This document shows positions 1 to 8,711 of a DNA stretch of 21,602 nt, one piece after another. Positions within the stretch are counted from its first letter, which is position 1. Every line of letters starts with the position of its first letter. The translations under genes and the position numbers were made by a program. The stretch is from Reticulitermes lucifugus. Taxonomy: Eukaryota; Arthropoda; Insecta; Blattodea; Rhinotermitidae. The notes below the pieces were generated by a model that had not been told where the DNA came from, made no database searches, and saw only the letters and a program-made list of their open reading frames with translations. The stretch spans positions 16,652 through 38,253 of the forward strand of contig JAKCWW010005055.1 of the NCBI GenBank assembly GCA_026260175.1. The letters are read 5' to 3'.

Positions 1-60
1 AACCTCCTGGAACCCTAAGGGCCTGTCTAGGCCTGTAATGGGATTGCTTTACCTTTACCT
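1..60 (-). repeat. Truncated dispersed repeat with TTTACC tail
   Basis: Read on the minus strand, this begins with an AAAGGTAAAGGTAAAG run, as found at simple-repeat tails of insect SINEs, and continues through CCCATTACAGGCCT. The same 14-mer recurs on the plus strand near 3990-4003, so it is probably repetitive. The window edge cuts the element, and the family cannot be named. Confidence 0.35.
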
Positions 61-257
61 TTAATAACACATAATATTCTATAACAATGCAAATTGTGAA
101 CAACAAAGATTGTGGATGAAATGGTAAGGCGGTCTGATCCGACCGCACTACAGAGCGTTATTTGTGCGTTTGCTGTCGTGTCGTTGTAGTGTATGTCCAC
201 ATTGTGAATGTGCTACAGACTGTTGGTCTGTAAACTTTGTTACTGTCAGCTTATCCA

Positions 258-592
258 TTAACCCTTTAAAGAAGAAACGTGTCTGTTTTATACAAGGACT
301 CAGGGCGTACCGCGCAGTAAACACTCTCCACCTCGGCTACACAAAACCAGGCTGTTAACCTTTTAAAGACTAATGGCTACTTGATACATCAACAGTTTTA
401 ACTTTAAAAAAAATTCTACATTCTGCCCACACTGTATTTATGTGTATTGTATTTATATTACAACAAACACCGACTTTTGCCTTACATAACGTAAATTGAT
501 TTGTTTTTTTAACCGAGATGGAAAGTGTTTACTGCGCGGTACGAACTGGGTCTTTAAATTAAACAGTTTACACTTCGTCTTTAAATGATTAA
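258..592. mobile_element. piggyBac-like MITE with TTAA flanks
   Basis: TTAA occurs at 258-261 and 589-592. Just inside the left one is CCCTTTAAAG, the CCC-type terminus typical of the piggyBac superfamily. The right end has decayed to TCATTTAAAG when read inward. The two ends form an imperfect inverted repeat of about 100 bp that includes a perfect 19-bp stretch (306-324 against 525-543, core CGCGCAGTAAACAC). About 327 bp lie between the TTAA sites, with no transposase frame, so this would be a non-autonomous copy. Assignment rests on termini and target site only. Confidence 0.5.
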
Positions 593-1134
593 TGTAGCAT
601 CTATACAAAACACAAACGCAATGTGAGCTCCATGTAGAATTTTTGAAAGTTAAACCTGGTGGCAGGTAAAGTAACCGTTAGGCTTTAAAAGGCTAATATA
701 TAAGGACAACAAGCGTAGAAGTAGATACCTGCAGCCAAAACATTTGACGAAATTTGGAAAGCGGGAATTTATGTTTTAAGATTAACATTTTGGGATTAAC
801 ACAGTTGGACTGATTAACTCGAGCTGCGTGTACCGGATATATCAACCCTACACATCCGAGTAGGGTGCATGACACAAGACACCTTAGTTAAAATTCTCCT
901 TAGGTAGTGTGAACAAAACCACATTGTTTTACGGTTAGTGATTCGTTCGGTATATCGTTTTGAAATGTGCAGAATAATTGTGATCTCTTCAACTTCACGA
1001 AATAAAATTTTTAATACATTTCTTATCTCTGCCATGTGTACTACATGCTCCAACCATCTTATAGTACATAGTGCATGCGTATTAGCAATAGACGTTATAG
1101 TCTATTACTGATACGCATGGAAGTGTTTAGGACC
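593..1134. other. AT-rich stretch without recognised gene
   Basis: Short frames here have no recognisable domain and no codon bias. A TAACC..CTTTAAAAGG..TAA string at 672-705 resembles TTAACC-TTTTAAAG at 355-368 inside the upstream MITE, suggesting more decayed sequence of that kind. Confidence 0.3.
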
Positions 1135-1388
1135 CGGGATATCTCAGTCAGTATAGTGACTAGGGTTACGGCGTGGGCGAGTGAAGAATCATGGTTTGAT
1201 TCCCAACAGGGGCAAAGCTTTGTTTTCTTCAAAGCATCCAGACCGGCTCTGAGGACCACCTAACCTTCCATTCAGTGGTACCGGGCTGTCTTTTATGTGA
1301 GATAAAACGGTGAGGGTGTGAAGAGCTTCAAAGTCCTCTCTGGTTCCGACAAGATCAGTGAGTGGAGTTATACCTCCATGCCCCCATA
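1135..1388 (+). mobile_element. SINE family B, degraded copy 1
   Basis: A tRNA-like head carries an A-box-like TATCTCAGTCAGTATAGTG at about 1140 and a B-box-like GGTTTGATTCCC at about 1194. It is followed by a body containing CCAGACCGGCTCTG, matching CCAGACCGGCCCTG in the copy at 19345-19568. Translation gives SVSIVTR...SWFDSQQGQ, a decayed version of the SVVGI..RAGR..FDSRQG peptide familiar from insect SINE-derived frames. No target-site duplication is visible. Confidence 0.65.
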
Positions 1389-1480
1389 TGTTTAATTAGC
1401 GCTTTCGCGTGCCAGACGGAGCTGTCAAGTTCTGTATGGCGAGGACATCTTTCCACCCTGTTATGAGATTAGTCGCACTG

Positions 1481-1536
1481 TGACGTACATGCAGCTGCTG
1501 ACGTCAGACGGCACGATCAATACACGTGTGACGTCA
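1481..1536. promoter_or_regulatory. Cluster of three CRE-type motifs
   Basis: Perfect TGACGTCA palindromes lie at 1499-1506 and 1529-1536, and a half-diverged TGACGTAC at 1481-1488. TGACGTCA is the established CREB/ATF site. No gene start is identified beside it, and a dispersed repeat follows at 1690, so it may belong to a mobile element rather than a host promoter. Confidence 0.3.
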
Positions 1537-1689
1537 CTACGTGTCGAGTGGAGATGAATGTGGGGAGGTTCTGAATGGGAACAGGATGACGTATTGCTGC
1601 ACTATCGGGGGCAATATGAAAGTGTTTGGCGGTGAAGGAAAAAAGCGATGTTAGGCCCGTTCGCCTCCCTGCGGAGCGCCTCCTGCATC

Positions 1690-1996
1690 TCTCTGTCCGT
1701 CTGTACGCATGAAACAGCTCGAGAACCACTGAACAGATTTTCACGAAATTTGGTGTTGTGGTGTTATACTTACGCGTGTCTACATATAGCAGTGTTGGTT
1801 AAGGTCACGTAACGTCACGTAATGGGCACTGCATGAAGACCTTGACACGTTTCTGCGCGCATCTCGACCGTAACTGGCTGAATATTTATCGGAGCGAACA
1901 ATGAGTGTAACAAAAGCTGTAGAGGGGAATTGAACCCGTTTTATAAGCAGGACAGTTTTCGTAAGTCTTGCGGTTTTCAGGATAATTACACAGAAG
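1690..1996 (+). repeat. Dispersed repeat family E, copy 1
   Basis: This region aligns by eye with 5503-5827. Shared landmarks, in order, are a CTGTCTGT-type run, a GAAATTTG block, TTGGTTAA..TC, AATGGGCACT, CTCGA(C/T)CGTAA, AGAGCGAA or GGAGCGAA, CGTTTTATA, TAAGTCT(T)GCGGTTTT and ACAGAA. Similarity is well spread but diverged, as expected of an old mobile element. No coding potential or terminal repeats are seen, and the family is not recognised. Confidence 0.6.
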
Positions 1997-2150
1997 TGAG
2001 CGAACGCGCGAGGTTTGTTATGCAGTGTTCTGTCCCATGGATTTAGGTAGTGATTTCGTATGTTTGTTTGTTAGCTAGCTAGTTAGTAGCCGTAGCATGA
2101 GACTGCCACTGAGTACTGCCGCCTCTTGTACAAGCCTCTGGTGACATAAG

Positions 2151-2262
2151 TATGGATCATTGGTGAAATGATAAGTAGCATGGAAAGAAATGAATTGGCC
2201 TGAGAAGAGCCTGTCCAGTGCCAGTTTATGCAGCACAAACTCCACATAGACTTCACCGGTCC
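2151..2262 (-). mobile_element. SINE family A, body fragment
   Basis: On the minus strand it reads TATGTGGAGTTTGTGCTGC..AAACTGGCACTGGACAGG. This parallels the body of the well-preserved copy at 4503-4668 (ATGTGGGATTTGTGGTGG..AAATTGGCACTGGGACAGG). The trailing CATTTCACC block also matches. The tRNA-like head is missing or unrecognisable, so this is an old, truncated copy. Confidence 0.6.
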
Positions 2263-2290
2263 TCAGAATACCGCGACTAAACCAATTCAT

Positions 2291-2736
2291 ATAGGCAGGT
2301 ACAGAAATGTTTTCCAGAAGTCAAACTCCACACTGTACTGGTACCGTAATGTTCAGGTCTGTGTATATCAGTTAACATTTTCACAACTCTGTTTACTTGA
2401 TATCTAATTTCATTTTATCCTCAATATACGCCTTGCGTCACGAGTGGTTTATCTTAACTTTTCTGCTTTTTCCGTTTTGAGCCCTCTGGCATGTCTTAAA
2501 GAATTTTTATCATATTTGCTAGAACTCAGGCGAAAAAGAAATGTATTCATGTGCCAGGCTTGTCTGTGTCATTCAGCCTGTTTGCACATATCGCTGATGT
2601 CTACCCACATTAGGGACTCAGAATCAACTGTTAGGCGTCATAATGTCTTTGATTTTACAAAAAAAAAAAAAAAAACACGAAATGAACGTTTGTGCGTGAA
2701 ATCTGAAATTTAGACGGCGCTGCAGATTCATATTGT
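2291..2736. other. No gene recognised; A17 homopolymer
   Basis: AT-rich sequence with a run of 17 A at 2659-2675. Such a run could be the tail of a retroposed copy, but nothing upstream is recognisable. The short plus-strand frame across it has no domain. Confidence 0.3.
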
Positions 2737-2868
2737 GGCCTTCTGGTATTCCGTTAAGTCTGGTAGGCGGGTACCAGCGTCTCGGAGGAAAGTACTGTTT
2801 CCATGTTCGGGGTAGATGTTACATGTAGAGTAAATGTGGAGACAGTTTGTTCTTGGGTAACATCTGCC
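2737..2868 (-). repeat. Dispersed repeat family F, copy 1
   Basis: This region aligns with 6671-6790. Shared blocks are GTA(G/C)..GG(C/A)CG(G/T)GTACC(A/G)(G/A)CGT, TC(G/A)GAG, CTGT(T/C)TC, TCGGGGTAG and then GGAG(A/G)CAGT. Orientation is uncertain; on the minus strand it reads CCGA.., GAAAC/GAGAC and then GGTAC, like tails of some retroelements. It is non-coding. Confidence 0.5.
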
Positions 2869-3150
2869 AGGCAATACGGTGTTATAATAGATATTATAGA
2901 TATATAAAGCTGCAAATTTAGGAAGTCAGGTTAAGAAAGGAACATAAAGAAGCAACGTTCTAAACGAGAGCTTGCAACCTTTCTTCCATGAGGTAACGCC
3001 TCAAATAATTCTTGCATCACAACAAACACTCGCTTATGAAAACGTTCACAGACCAGAAAGAGTTGATGGTGGGAAGGGCCATTCAGTTACCGATAAATTA
3101 TTGCCAAGAAAATGCATTTGTGACGAGCTGGTCTTATTTTTTTTTTTTGT

Positions 3151-3226
3151 GAAGGGCCCCGCAGCAGATGCTAGAGACGCACAGCAGCCTTGAGGCTTAT
3201 TGTGCAACCGTGTGATGAAGATGATT
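3151..3226 (+). repeat. Short dispersed repeat family G, copy 1
   Basis: A 76-bp unit beginning GAAGGGCCCCGCAGCAGATG and ending GATGAAGATGATT matches 20028-20103 with 7 mismatches and no gaps by hand count (about 91% identity). It is preceded by a T-rich run and ends in a GAT-rich tail, resembling a very short retroposon or the 3' end of a longer one. A minus-strand SINE A follows within 15 bp. Confidence 0.75.
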
Positions 3227-3240
3227 AATTAATTAATTTT

Positions 3241-3426
3241 GTCGTTTTGCCTTGTAATGGGGCACCGGTGGAATGAAATTGACAGGGAAAAATTGAAGTA
3301 GTCGGGGGGAAAAACCTGTCCCAGTGCCAATTTGTCCACCACAAATCCCATATGGACTGGCCCGTGATCGGACCCAGGCCCCGCGGTGAGAGGCCGGCGA
3401 CTAACCGCCTGAGCCATGGCACGGCC
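3241..3426 (-). mobile_element. SINE family A, near-full copy
   Basis: The reverse complement reads GGCCGTGCCATGGCTCAGG, an A-box-like head, then a B-box-like GGGTCCGATCACGG, then the body GGGATTTGTGGTGGACAAAT and AATTGGCACTGGGACAGG, ending near CACCGGTGCCCC. It is nearly identical to the plus-strand copy at 4503-4668. Its translation (AMAQAVSRRPLTAG) is a chance peptide I recall from many insect assemblies, not a protein. Confidence 0.85.
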
Positions 3427-3437
3427 AAGAGCTGGTC

Positions 3438-3463
3438 TATATGTATATATATGTGTGTGTGTG
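3438..3463. repeat. TA/TG microsatellite
   Basis: Alternating TATATG-type and (GT)n tract immediately outside the tRNA-like end of the SINE A copy. Confidence 0.7.
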
Positions 3464-3466
3464 ATC

Positions 3467-4290
3467 TTACAGTGTAAGGGGAAAAAGTGAAGCTTATTCG
3501 CTGTCTTTCGAAAGATATTTGGATTTCTCGCGGAACCCTTTTTTCGGAAGCACAGTTCTACACCTGTGCTTGCTGTTACGTTTTGTGTTCTCATGTCTTT
3601 AAAATTTTGTTTTCTGGGCGTGAAACCTAGTGTTCGACATTACGGGAACAGCACAGAGTGACGATGTCTGAGAACAGAGTGCTGAGAGCAATGTGTAGAC
3701 GTAAGAGGGAGGTAGTGACAGGAGCATGGAGAAAACTACGTGATGGGGAGCTTCATGACTGTACTAACACCATGGAGCAGAAAATTTGTGTGCCTCTTCA
3801 CTAGGCCAACGTTTTTTGGGAGGGACTGTGGAGCCATCCACGGGGCCAAGAATGAAACGCGGGCCCTAAGAAGGAGTTTAAGTAATTACTTGTAAGAGTT
3901 TTTCTTCAGATTTTGGTGAATATATCAGATGCTGAAGAATTCCCCGCCGTGTATTGAACCTGAAGGTTGATGTCCGTGTTCACAAGGGCCCATTACAGGC
4001 CTCTGCCCTGAGTCTCATGACATCGAGTCCACAAGCTAATATCCTATTTCTGCAAGATCAACGATAATAATATCGTAATTCCATCTGTCCTCCCTTCACG
4101 GTGTGCTGCAAAAATTGCATATTCACTCAAACCAGTGTGCGCTACATGCCCTGCCGATCTCAACATCCATTTAATCGCCATAATAATATTAAGTGCAGAA
4201 CACATAAAATCTGTAGCCACTTGTTATGTGTCTTTAGGCAGGTATTCAGATGACGTTTCACTTGTTTCAGCACCTGAAACTTTAAACACA
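3467..4290. other. No gene recognised
   Basis: Mixed-composition sequence without a supported coding region. CCCATTACAGGCCT at about 3990-4003 matches the repeat fragment at the start of the window, indicating a second relic of that family. Nothing else is identified. Confidence 0.3.
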
Positions 4291-4455
4291 ACGGTAACTA
4301 TATGCACCACATGCTTTAACTGTCGAAACTATGCAATTTTTTCCATAGCATATTCATACGTTTTGCGTGATTCTCAGAATAAACAGCGACTGTTTCCTTA
4401 AACAATATTAGCCAACTGATCTTTGTAATGGGGATTTAGTGTGTTTTCTGTGCGG
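4291..4455 (+). repeat. Dispersed repeat family D, copy 1
   Basis: One of three mutually similar segments (also 6300-6470 and 8431-8578). Common blocks are GGT..CACCAC or TACCAC, ACTGCATTTT (here ATGCAATTTT), AAACAG(C/A)GA, a T-rich block, and the end block TAGTGTGTTTTCTGTGCGGTA. It is strongly diverged and non-coding. A SINE A begins about 50 bp downstream, as it does after copy 2. Confidence 0.5.
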
Positions 4456-4502
4456 TAGGAAACAGGATAGAAGAGTGTGGAATGGATTTATCTGGCTTAG
4501 GC

Positions 4503-4668
4503 GGCCGTACCATGGCTCAGGCGGTTAGTTGCCGGCCTCTCACCGCGGAGGCCCGGGTTCGATCACGGGTTAATCCATGTGGGATTTGTGGTGGACAAAT
4601 TGGCACTGGGACAGGTTTTTCCCCGAGTACTTTCGTTTTCGCCTGTCAGTTTCATTACACCGGTGCTG
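4503..4668 (+). mobile_element. SINE family A, best-preserved copy
   Basis: A tRNA-derived head has A-box TGGCTCAGGCGG (4513-4524) and B-box GGTTCGATC (4556-4564), spaced as in a pol III internal promoter. The body has ATGTGGGATTTGTGGTGG and TTGGCACTGGGACAGG, then TTCATTACACCGGTGC. Three frames read through it, giving AMAQAVSCRPLTAEARVRSR and similar peptides. These are SINE translations and should not be annotated as genes. Confidence 0.85.
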
Positions 4669-5502
4669 CATACTCATCTTCATATACACGTTGCTCTTAC
4701 CACAAGGACAAACGGGCAAAGCCTTGGAACCTTCCAAAAAGCAATGCTGTGTCGTAAAACGGGGAGAACTGGATAGAAAAGTACTGTCACTTGTTAAATT
4801 AAAAATATGGCTTAGGATAGGGATAAGTGGGGGGCACTTGTGAGCACGGTAATGAACCATCGGGCCCATAAAATGTTGGGAATTTATTGACTAGCTGAGG
4901 AACTATCAGCTTTCCAAGAAGGTGTGTGTGCTACATGGAGTTGTGGAGTTAGACGAACTTCTCGCTTCAGAGGGTAAACAGCAAGTTTCACGTGTGGAGT
5001 CAGAGCTTTGTAATTATTGCCGACACAACGCCGTTCTTAGTGGTTACAATGCGTAACGTTTATGTAATTCGGTGCAGTCACTTTCTAGCTACCAGTTCAC
5101 TTTCGTAAGGGAATTTTTAACGTTTTAGTAGGGAATGCTGTGTCTCCTAGCGGAACGATAACATTTTTCCGTACTTAATGTTCTGCATCAGCGTGCACAA
5201 AATGCGTTAAATGGACGCGTTTCGTTACCCTGTCTCGCCACCCGACAGTATGTTATTTCAGAAAATATTGTATTGATATAGAATAAACTTGGCATTTGAA
5301 GTATGTACTAAAGTTAATCTGCTTTTGTTTGTGTCTCTATAAGCCTGCTGTAGACAGTACTTTACGTGAAGGTGTAGTCGAATTTTATTAATAATGAATC
5401 GTGAAATACATTAGTTTACCTTACTGTACCCTCTTTTGTGAGTAGTAATGGGATTATGATGCCTTTGCAACTAGAGTAGCAAAAATGCGCCTATTGTCTT
5501 CG
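4669..5502. other. No gene recognised
   Basis: AT-rich sequence with several short frames, none with a domain or consistent codon use. No tRNA, long repeat or strong palindrome was found here. Confidence 0.3.
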
Positions 5503-5827
5503 CATGTTTGTATGTATGTATGTATGTATGTATGTCTGTCTGTATGTACATCTTAACAACACCTTGACACACACTCAGCTGTTTCTGGTTGAATTTATTT
5601 TTGTGGAATTTTTACTGAAATTTGTATAACTTCCAAGTTCGGTTAAAATCGGGCAAGAGTAACAATGGGCACTCGCGTTTCTCTCTACCTCTCGATCGTA
5701 AATCGCTAATTATCTTACTAGAGCGAAAAATGTTTCGGAGAAAAGTTGTAATTAAAATGAAAACACTCGTTTTATATGCGATACTTCTTCCCTAAGTCTG
5801 GCGGTTTTAGAAATAATGAAACAGAAT
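5503..5827 (+). repeat. Dispersed repeat family E, copy 2 with (TATG)n
   Basis: Starts with a TGTATG/TGTCTGTC microsatellite (about 5504-5549). It continues through GAAATTTGTATAAC, GGTTAAAATCGGG, AATGGGCACT, CTCTCGATCGTAA, TAGAGCGAAAAATG, CGTTTTATATGCG and CTAAGTCTGGCGGTTTT, the same order as in 1690-1996. Because the microsatellite occupies the same relative position in both copies, it probably belongs to the element. Confidence 0.6.
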
Positions 5828-6299
5828 TTTCTAGTGTGGCGACTGGACTGACTTCGATCAAATTCAGCAGTAGGATTGTACTGTGATAATCATACGACAC
5901 ACTGTGCTGCCCGTAATGTTGTTGGTGTGCCCATATAGGATACACATAGTAACAACTGTACTGTCATATGATCAGCGTAGAAATGTTTGACTGTTCAAGT
6001 GAACTTTGTGGATCAGGTTGAAGGCGGAGTTTTGTCGAGGAACCTGTTTTGGTTGCTTCGTATAATACGACCTTGGCACATTGAAAAACAAAACTGTGAA
6101 CTTTGCTTGTGTATTCCCCCCTCTACATGCAGCCGTATCCTGGAAGGCGAATTCGAGCTGCGGTTGCAGACTTCAAAGGTACAAAACCCGGGGTTATATT
6201 TGCAGTGGACATCGGGAAGTTTACAATGCTCGATCCCAAAGAAGAGACATGATATTCGTACCTCCTGGACCGCTTTGGACAGCCTAGTTTAACTGTTTA
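5828..6299. other. No gene recognised; one 101-codon open frame
   Basis: A plus-strand frame at 5987-6292 has 101 codons, opens with TTG rather than ATG in the sequence, and overlaps another open frame. I recognise no domain, signal peptide or transposase motif. Composition is like the flanks. I treat it as a chance frame. Confidence 0.3.
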
Positions 6300-6470
6300 G
6301 TGGTTATCGTATTTACCACTTACTGTAACGTCGCAAAACTGCATTTTGCGCTCAGTTTATTTACGTCATTTTTATCACTGTCGCAGTAAAACGCGATTAT
6401 TTCTGCATACGGCAGTGACTGGTTGGCGTTTGTAACGGAGACGCAGTGTGTGTACTGTGAGGTATGCAAT
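6300..6470 (+). repeat. Dispersed repeat family D, copy 2
   Basis: Shares TACCACTTACTGTAAC, AACTGCATTTTG, AAACGCGATTATTTC, GACTGGTTGGC and GCAGTGTGTGTACTGTGAGG with the copies at 4291 and 8431. Start points are about 2.0 and 2.1 kb apart. A SINE A starts about 30 bp downstream. Confidence 0.5.
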
Positions 6471-6501
6471 GATTTTTTTCTATGGCACTTAGAAACTTAG
6501 T

Positions 6502-6620
6502 CCGTGCCATGACTCAGTCGGTTAAATGCCGCCCTGTCACCTCGACGACCCGGGTTCTAGCCCGACCGGTCCATATACAATTTGTGGTGGAAAGAGTGAC
6601 ACTAGGAGAAGTTTGCCTCT
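6502..6620 (+). mobile_element. SINE family A, diverged copy
   Basis: The head CCGTGCCATGACTCAGTCGG and the B-box region CCCGGGTTCTAG align with the copy at 4503. The body retains TTTGTGGTGGA..GACACTAGGAGAAGTTT but is clearly more mutated, with loss of similarity after about 6620. This is an old copy. Confidence 0.7.
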
Positions 6621-6670
6621 TGAGTGTTTCAGACGTAACATAAACTGAGATTTAAGATTGCCACGGCGGT

Positions 6671-6790
6671 GGCTGTGATGGAATTTGACGTCGTATAGTC
6701 CGGTGGACGTGTACCGACGTTTCAGAGAAATCTGCTGTCTCTGTAATCGGGGTAGGTAATGATGGAGGCAGTAAGTTGCTCTTAAACGTC
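6671..6790 (-). repeat. Dispersed repeat family F, copy 2
   Basis: Partner of 2737-2868, with the same order of blocks: GGTGGACGTGTACCGACGTTTC, GAGA, CTGTCTCTGTAATCGGGGTAG and GGAGGCAGTAAGTTGCTCTT. It is not recognised as a named family and no coding potential is seen. Confidence 0.5.
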
Positions 6791-7309
6791 AATACATACC
6801 GGACTGCACGATGTCACATCTCAGAAGGTATATTTTAACATATCTTTCAACATATTTTGGCCTGGACCTCCCTCAGCACCAGATTTTTCAAAATGTGTTC
6901 AGTAGTTTGGTACATGGAACGTGGGCTTATCTAGTACATTTCTTAGCAGATTGCGTGTAACAGTTACTCCTAAGCATATGTAATAAGAAAGTTAAATCCT
7001 AAGAAAAGAAATGGCTGTGATATGTTTGAATTTCATAAGGTATGTAACCCAGAAATAGGCCACGACTTTCTGTTCCAAATTATTTTACTTATCACTCATT
7101 ACGTCTGCTAGGAACTAAAAACCTCAACTTCATGGACCAGAGTCCTCCTTGAGAAGCTTGTAATTTTTATGGAACCAAACGTTCATTGCCGTAGTCGAAA
7201 GATATGCCCCACCACTTGAGCCTGTTCTGAGCCAGATTATTCCACTCCGTCCCCTCACACCCTATCTCTGACACTGTTCTCACGCACGTATAGTCCTTCG
7301 AAATGCATT
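6791..7309. other. No gene recognised
   Basis: AT-rich sequence without a supported coding region, repeat or RNA gene. Confidence 0.3.
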
Positions 7310-7420
7310 GCACGCGGTGGAGATGACAAATGTCTGGCCCCTACAGCGAACCGAACTCCGAATACTCGAACGTCCAGTCCATAGCTCAATCACTATACCG
7401 ACAACGCTGTACGGTTCGAA
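7310..7420 (-). mobile_element. SINE family B, degraded copy 2
   Basis: The reverse complement reads GTCGGTATAGTGATTGAGC..GGACTGGACGTTCGAG and then TTCGGTTCGCTGTAGGGG. This aligns with GTCAGTATAGTGACTAGGG and GGTTTGATTCCCAACAGGGG in the copy at 1135. The minus-strand translation SVVGIVIELWTGRSS is the typical SINE B peptide. Only the tRNA-like part is preserved. Confidence 0.6.
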
Positions 7421-8430
7421 TACCAGCAAGGACCTTGTTATCCACGCCGAAAGGTCTTCGTCAGCCCACGAACACATGCAAAACATTAAAACTGGACACG
7501 AATGTTTTTATAACTTCAATCACAGCAAGGAATAACTCGCCATTTCCAAATACGTGGTAGAACGAACACAATTTAATTGCGACAGGACTCCAGTGGCTCC
7601 GTAAATTCTTCTTTCTTATGACAGATGAGAATTTTGTTCTACATATGACATACTGAGAGGACTGTAAGAGGGAGAGGGGAAGTGCGAGATGCTGCATTTA
7701 TTGCAGGAAGAAAGCAGAGAACTGTTCAGCTCTGAAGGGTCTCCTTTAGTACCCTTTCGTCCTTCCGATCAAGATGGGTTGGAGAGGGTGAAGTATTAGT
7801 AAGCGAAATGTTCGCGTTTGTGCAGACCAGTCTGTTTCCAGCGGCTTTACCTTCCTCATTTTCTGCCAGCCTACATAAATCAGAAGCCTGATATTCATGT
7901 AATTAATATTTTAAACAATCAGTTCCTCTCACGCAGAAAGTACGCCTCATTTACAGAGACCAGTCGGTTAATGCAGATCGGGGATATTCGGATGTTATTT
8001 ACTGCTTTGCGGTTTGTTTAACGGCACTGTTGAAGCCTATTTCAGACACTGCGTCGATTATACGACGACTGTTGAATGATGAATTTGAAGGAATTTAGAA
8101 AGAAGTGATATGTTCGAGGTGCTGTCCCGGAATTTTCTTGGAGTGAGTGAGGAATACCGCGATAAACCTCAGGCAGGATGTTTAGTGTAAGGAGGACAGG
8201 GTTCGTTACTTTTAGTTTTGTGTATGAAAAAGGGATTTGAACGGAAAATGTTGTATGTCACAACAGCTGATCTGTAGTCCCACTTGTGGTCATTGAGTTT
8301 GATTACAATGTCGATATGATTTTCCTGACGAGGGTTTCTTGCACGTGCTTACAATATGGGCAAGCAGAAACGTTTGCATCACAAGCTGGGTACGAATTGA
8401 TTGCCTTCTGAACAGCTGAGCTCGTTAAAT
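7421..8430. other. No gene recognised
   Basis: Roughly 1 kb of mixed composition. Short frames on both strands lack domains. A CTGACGA ... GCAAGCAGAAAC string at 8325-8371 was examined as a ribozyme candidate and not accepted. Confidence 0.3.
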
Positions 8431-8578
8431 TGGTCACTGTGGACACCACTTGTTTTTAACACAACAGACTGCATTTTGACCCGTTTCCTATAATATTCGT
8501 ACGAAAAACAGAGATTATTTCCCTAACAGCATTAACTAGTTGGACTTTGCAATGTGAACGTAGTGTTTTTTGTGAGGT
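8431..8578 (+). repeat. Dispersed repeat family D, copy 3
   Basis: Shares CACCACTTGTTTTTAAC, GACTGCATTTTG, AAACAGAGATTATTTCC, AGTTGGACTTTG and GTAGTGTTTTTTGTGAGGTAC with copies 1 and 2. Unlike them it is not followed by a SINE A. Confidence 0.5.
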
Positions 8579-8686
8579 ACAAATTAATAATTAGATATTC
8601 AAATGAAAGTCAGGCTTCAGTGAAGTAGCTGTAATCGTGTCTAGATGGGCCGACCTCTCTGAGGCGAGCAACCAGCGTTTGACGCG

Positions 8687-8711
8687 AAAAACGTCAAGTG
8701 TCGACGTTTTT
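8687..8711. repeat. 9-bp perfect hairpin
   Basis: AAAAACGTC (8687-8695) and GACGTTTTT (8703-8711) are perfect inverted repeats around a 7-base loop. Function is unknown, and it could be chance in this AT-rich region. Confidence 0.5.

Noticed and set aside
4482-4869. Four overlapping frames of 65-99 codons on both strands
   Set aside because: They are translations of the SINE A copy and its flank. The peptides recur at 3241-3426 in the opposite orientation.
5987-6292. 101-codon plus-strand frame
   Set aside because: No ATG at the start, two open frames overlap, no domain recognised, and composition is like the flanks.
7375-7433. Plus-strand tRNA gene suggested by TAGCTCAATC and GGTTCGAATAC
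   Set aside because: The T stem and acceptor stem do not pair, and the segment is better explained as a minus-strand SINE B head matching 1135 and 19345.
8325-8371. Hammerhead candidate: CTGACGA ... GCAAGCAGAAAC
   Set aside because: The only stem between the boxes (CTTGC/GCAAG) is separated from them by unpaired GGGTTT and CA, so helix II cannot form next to the core.
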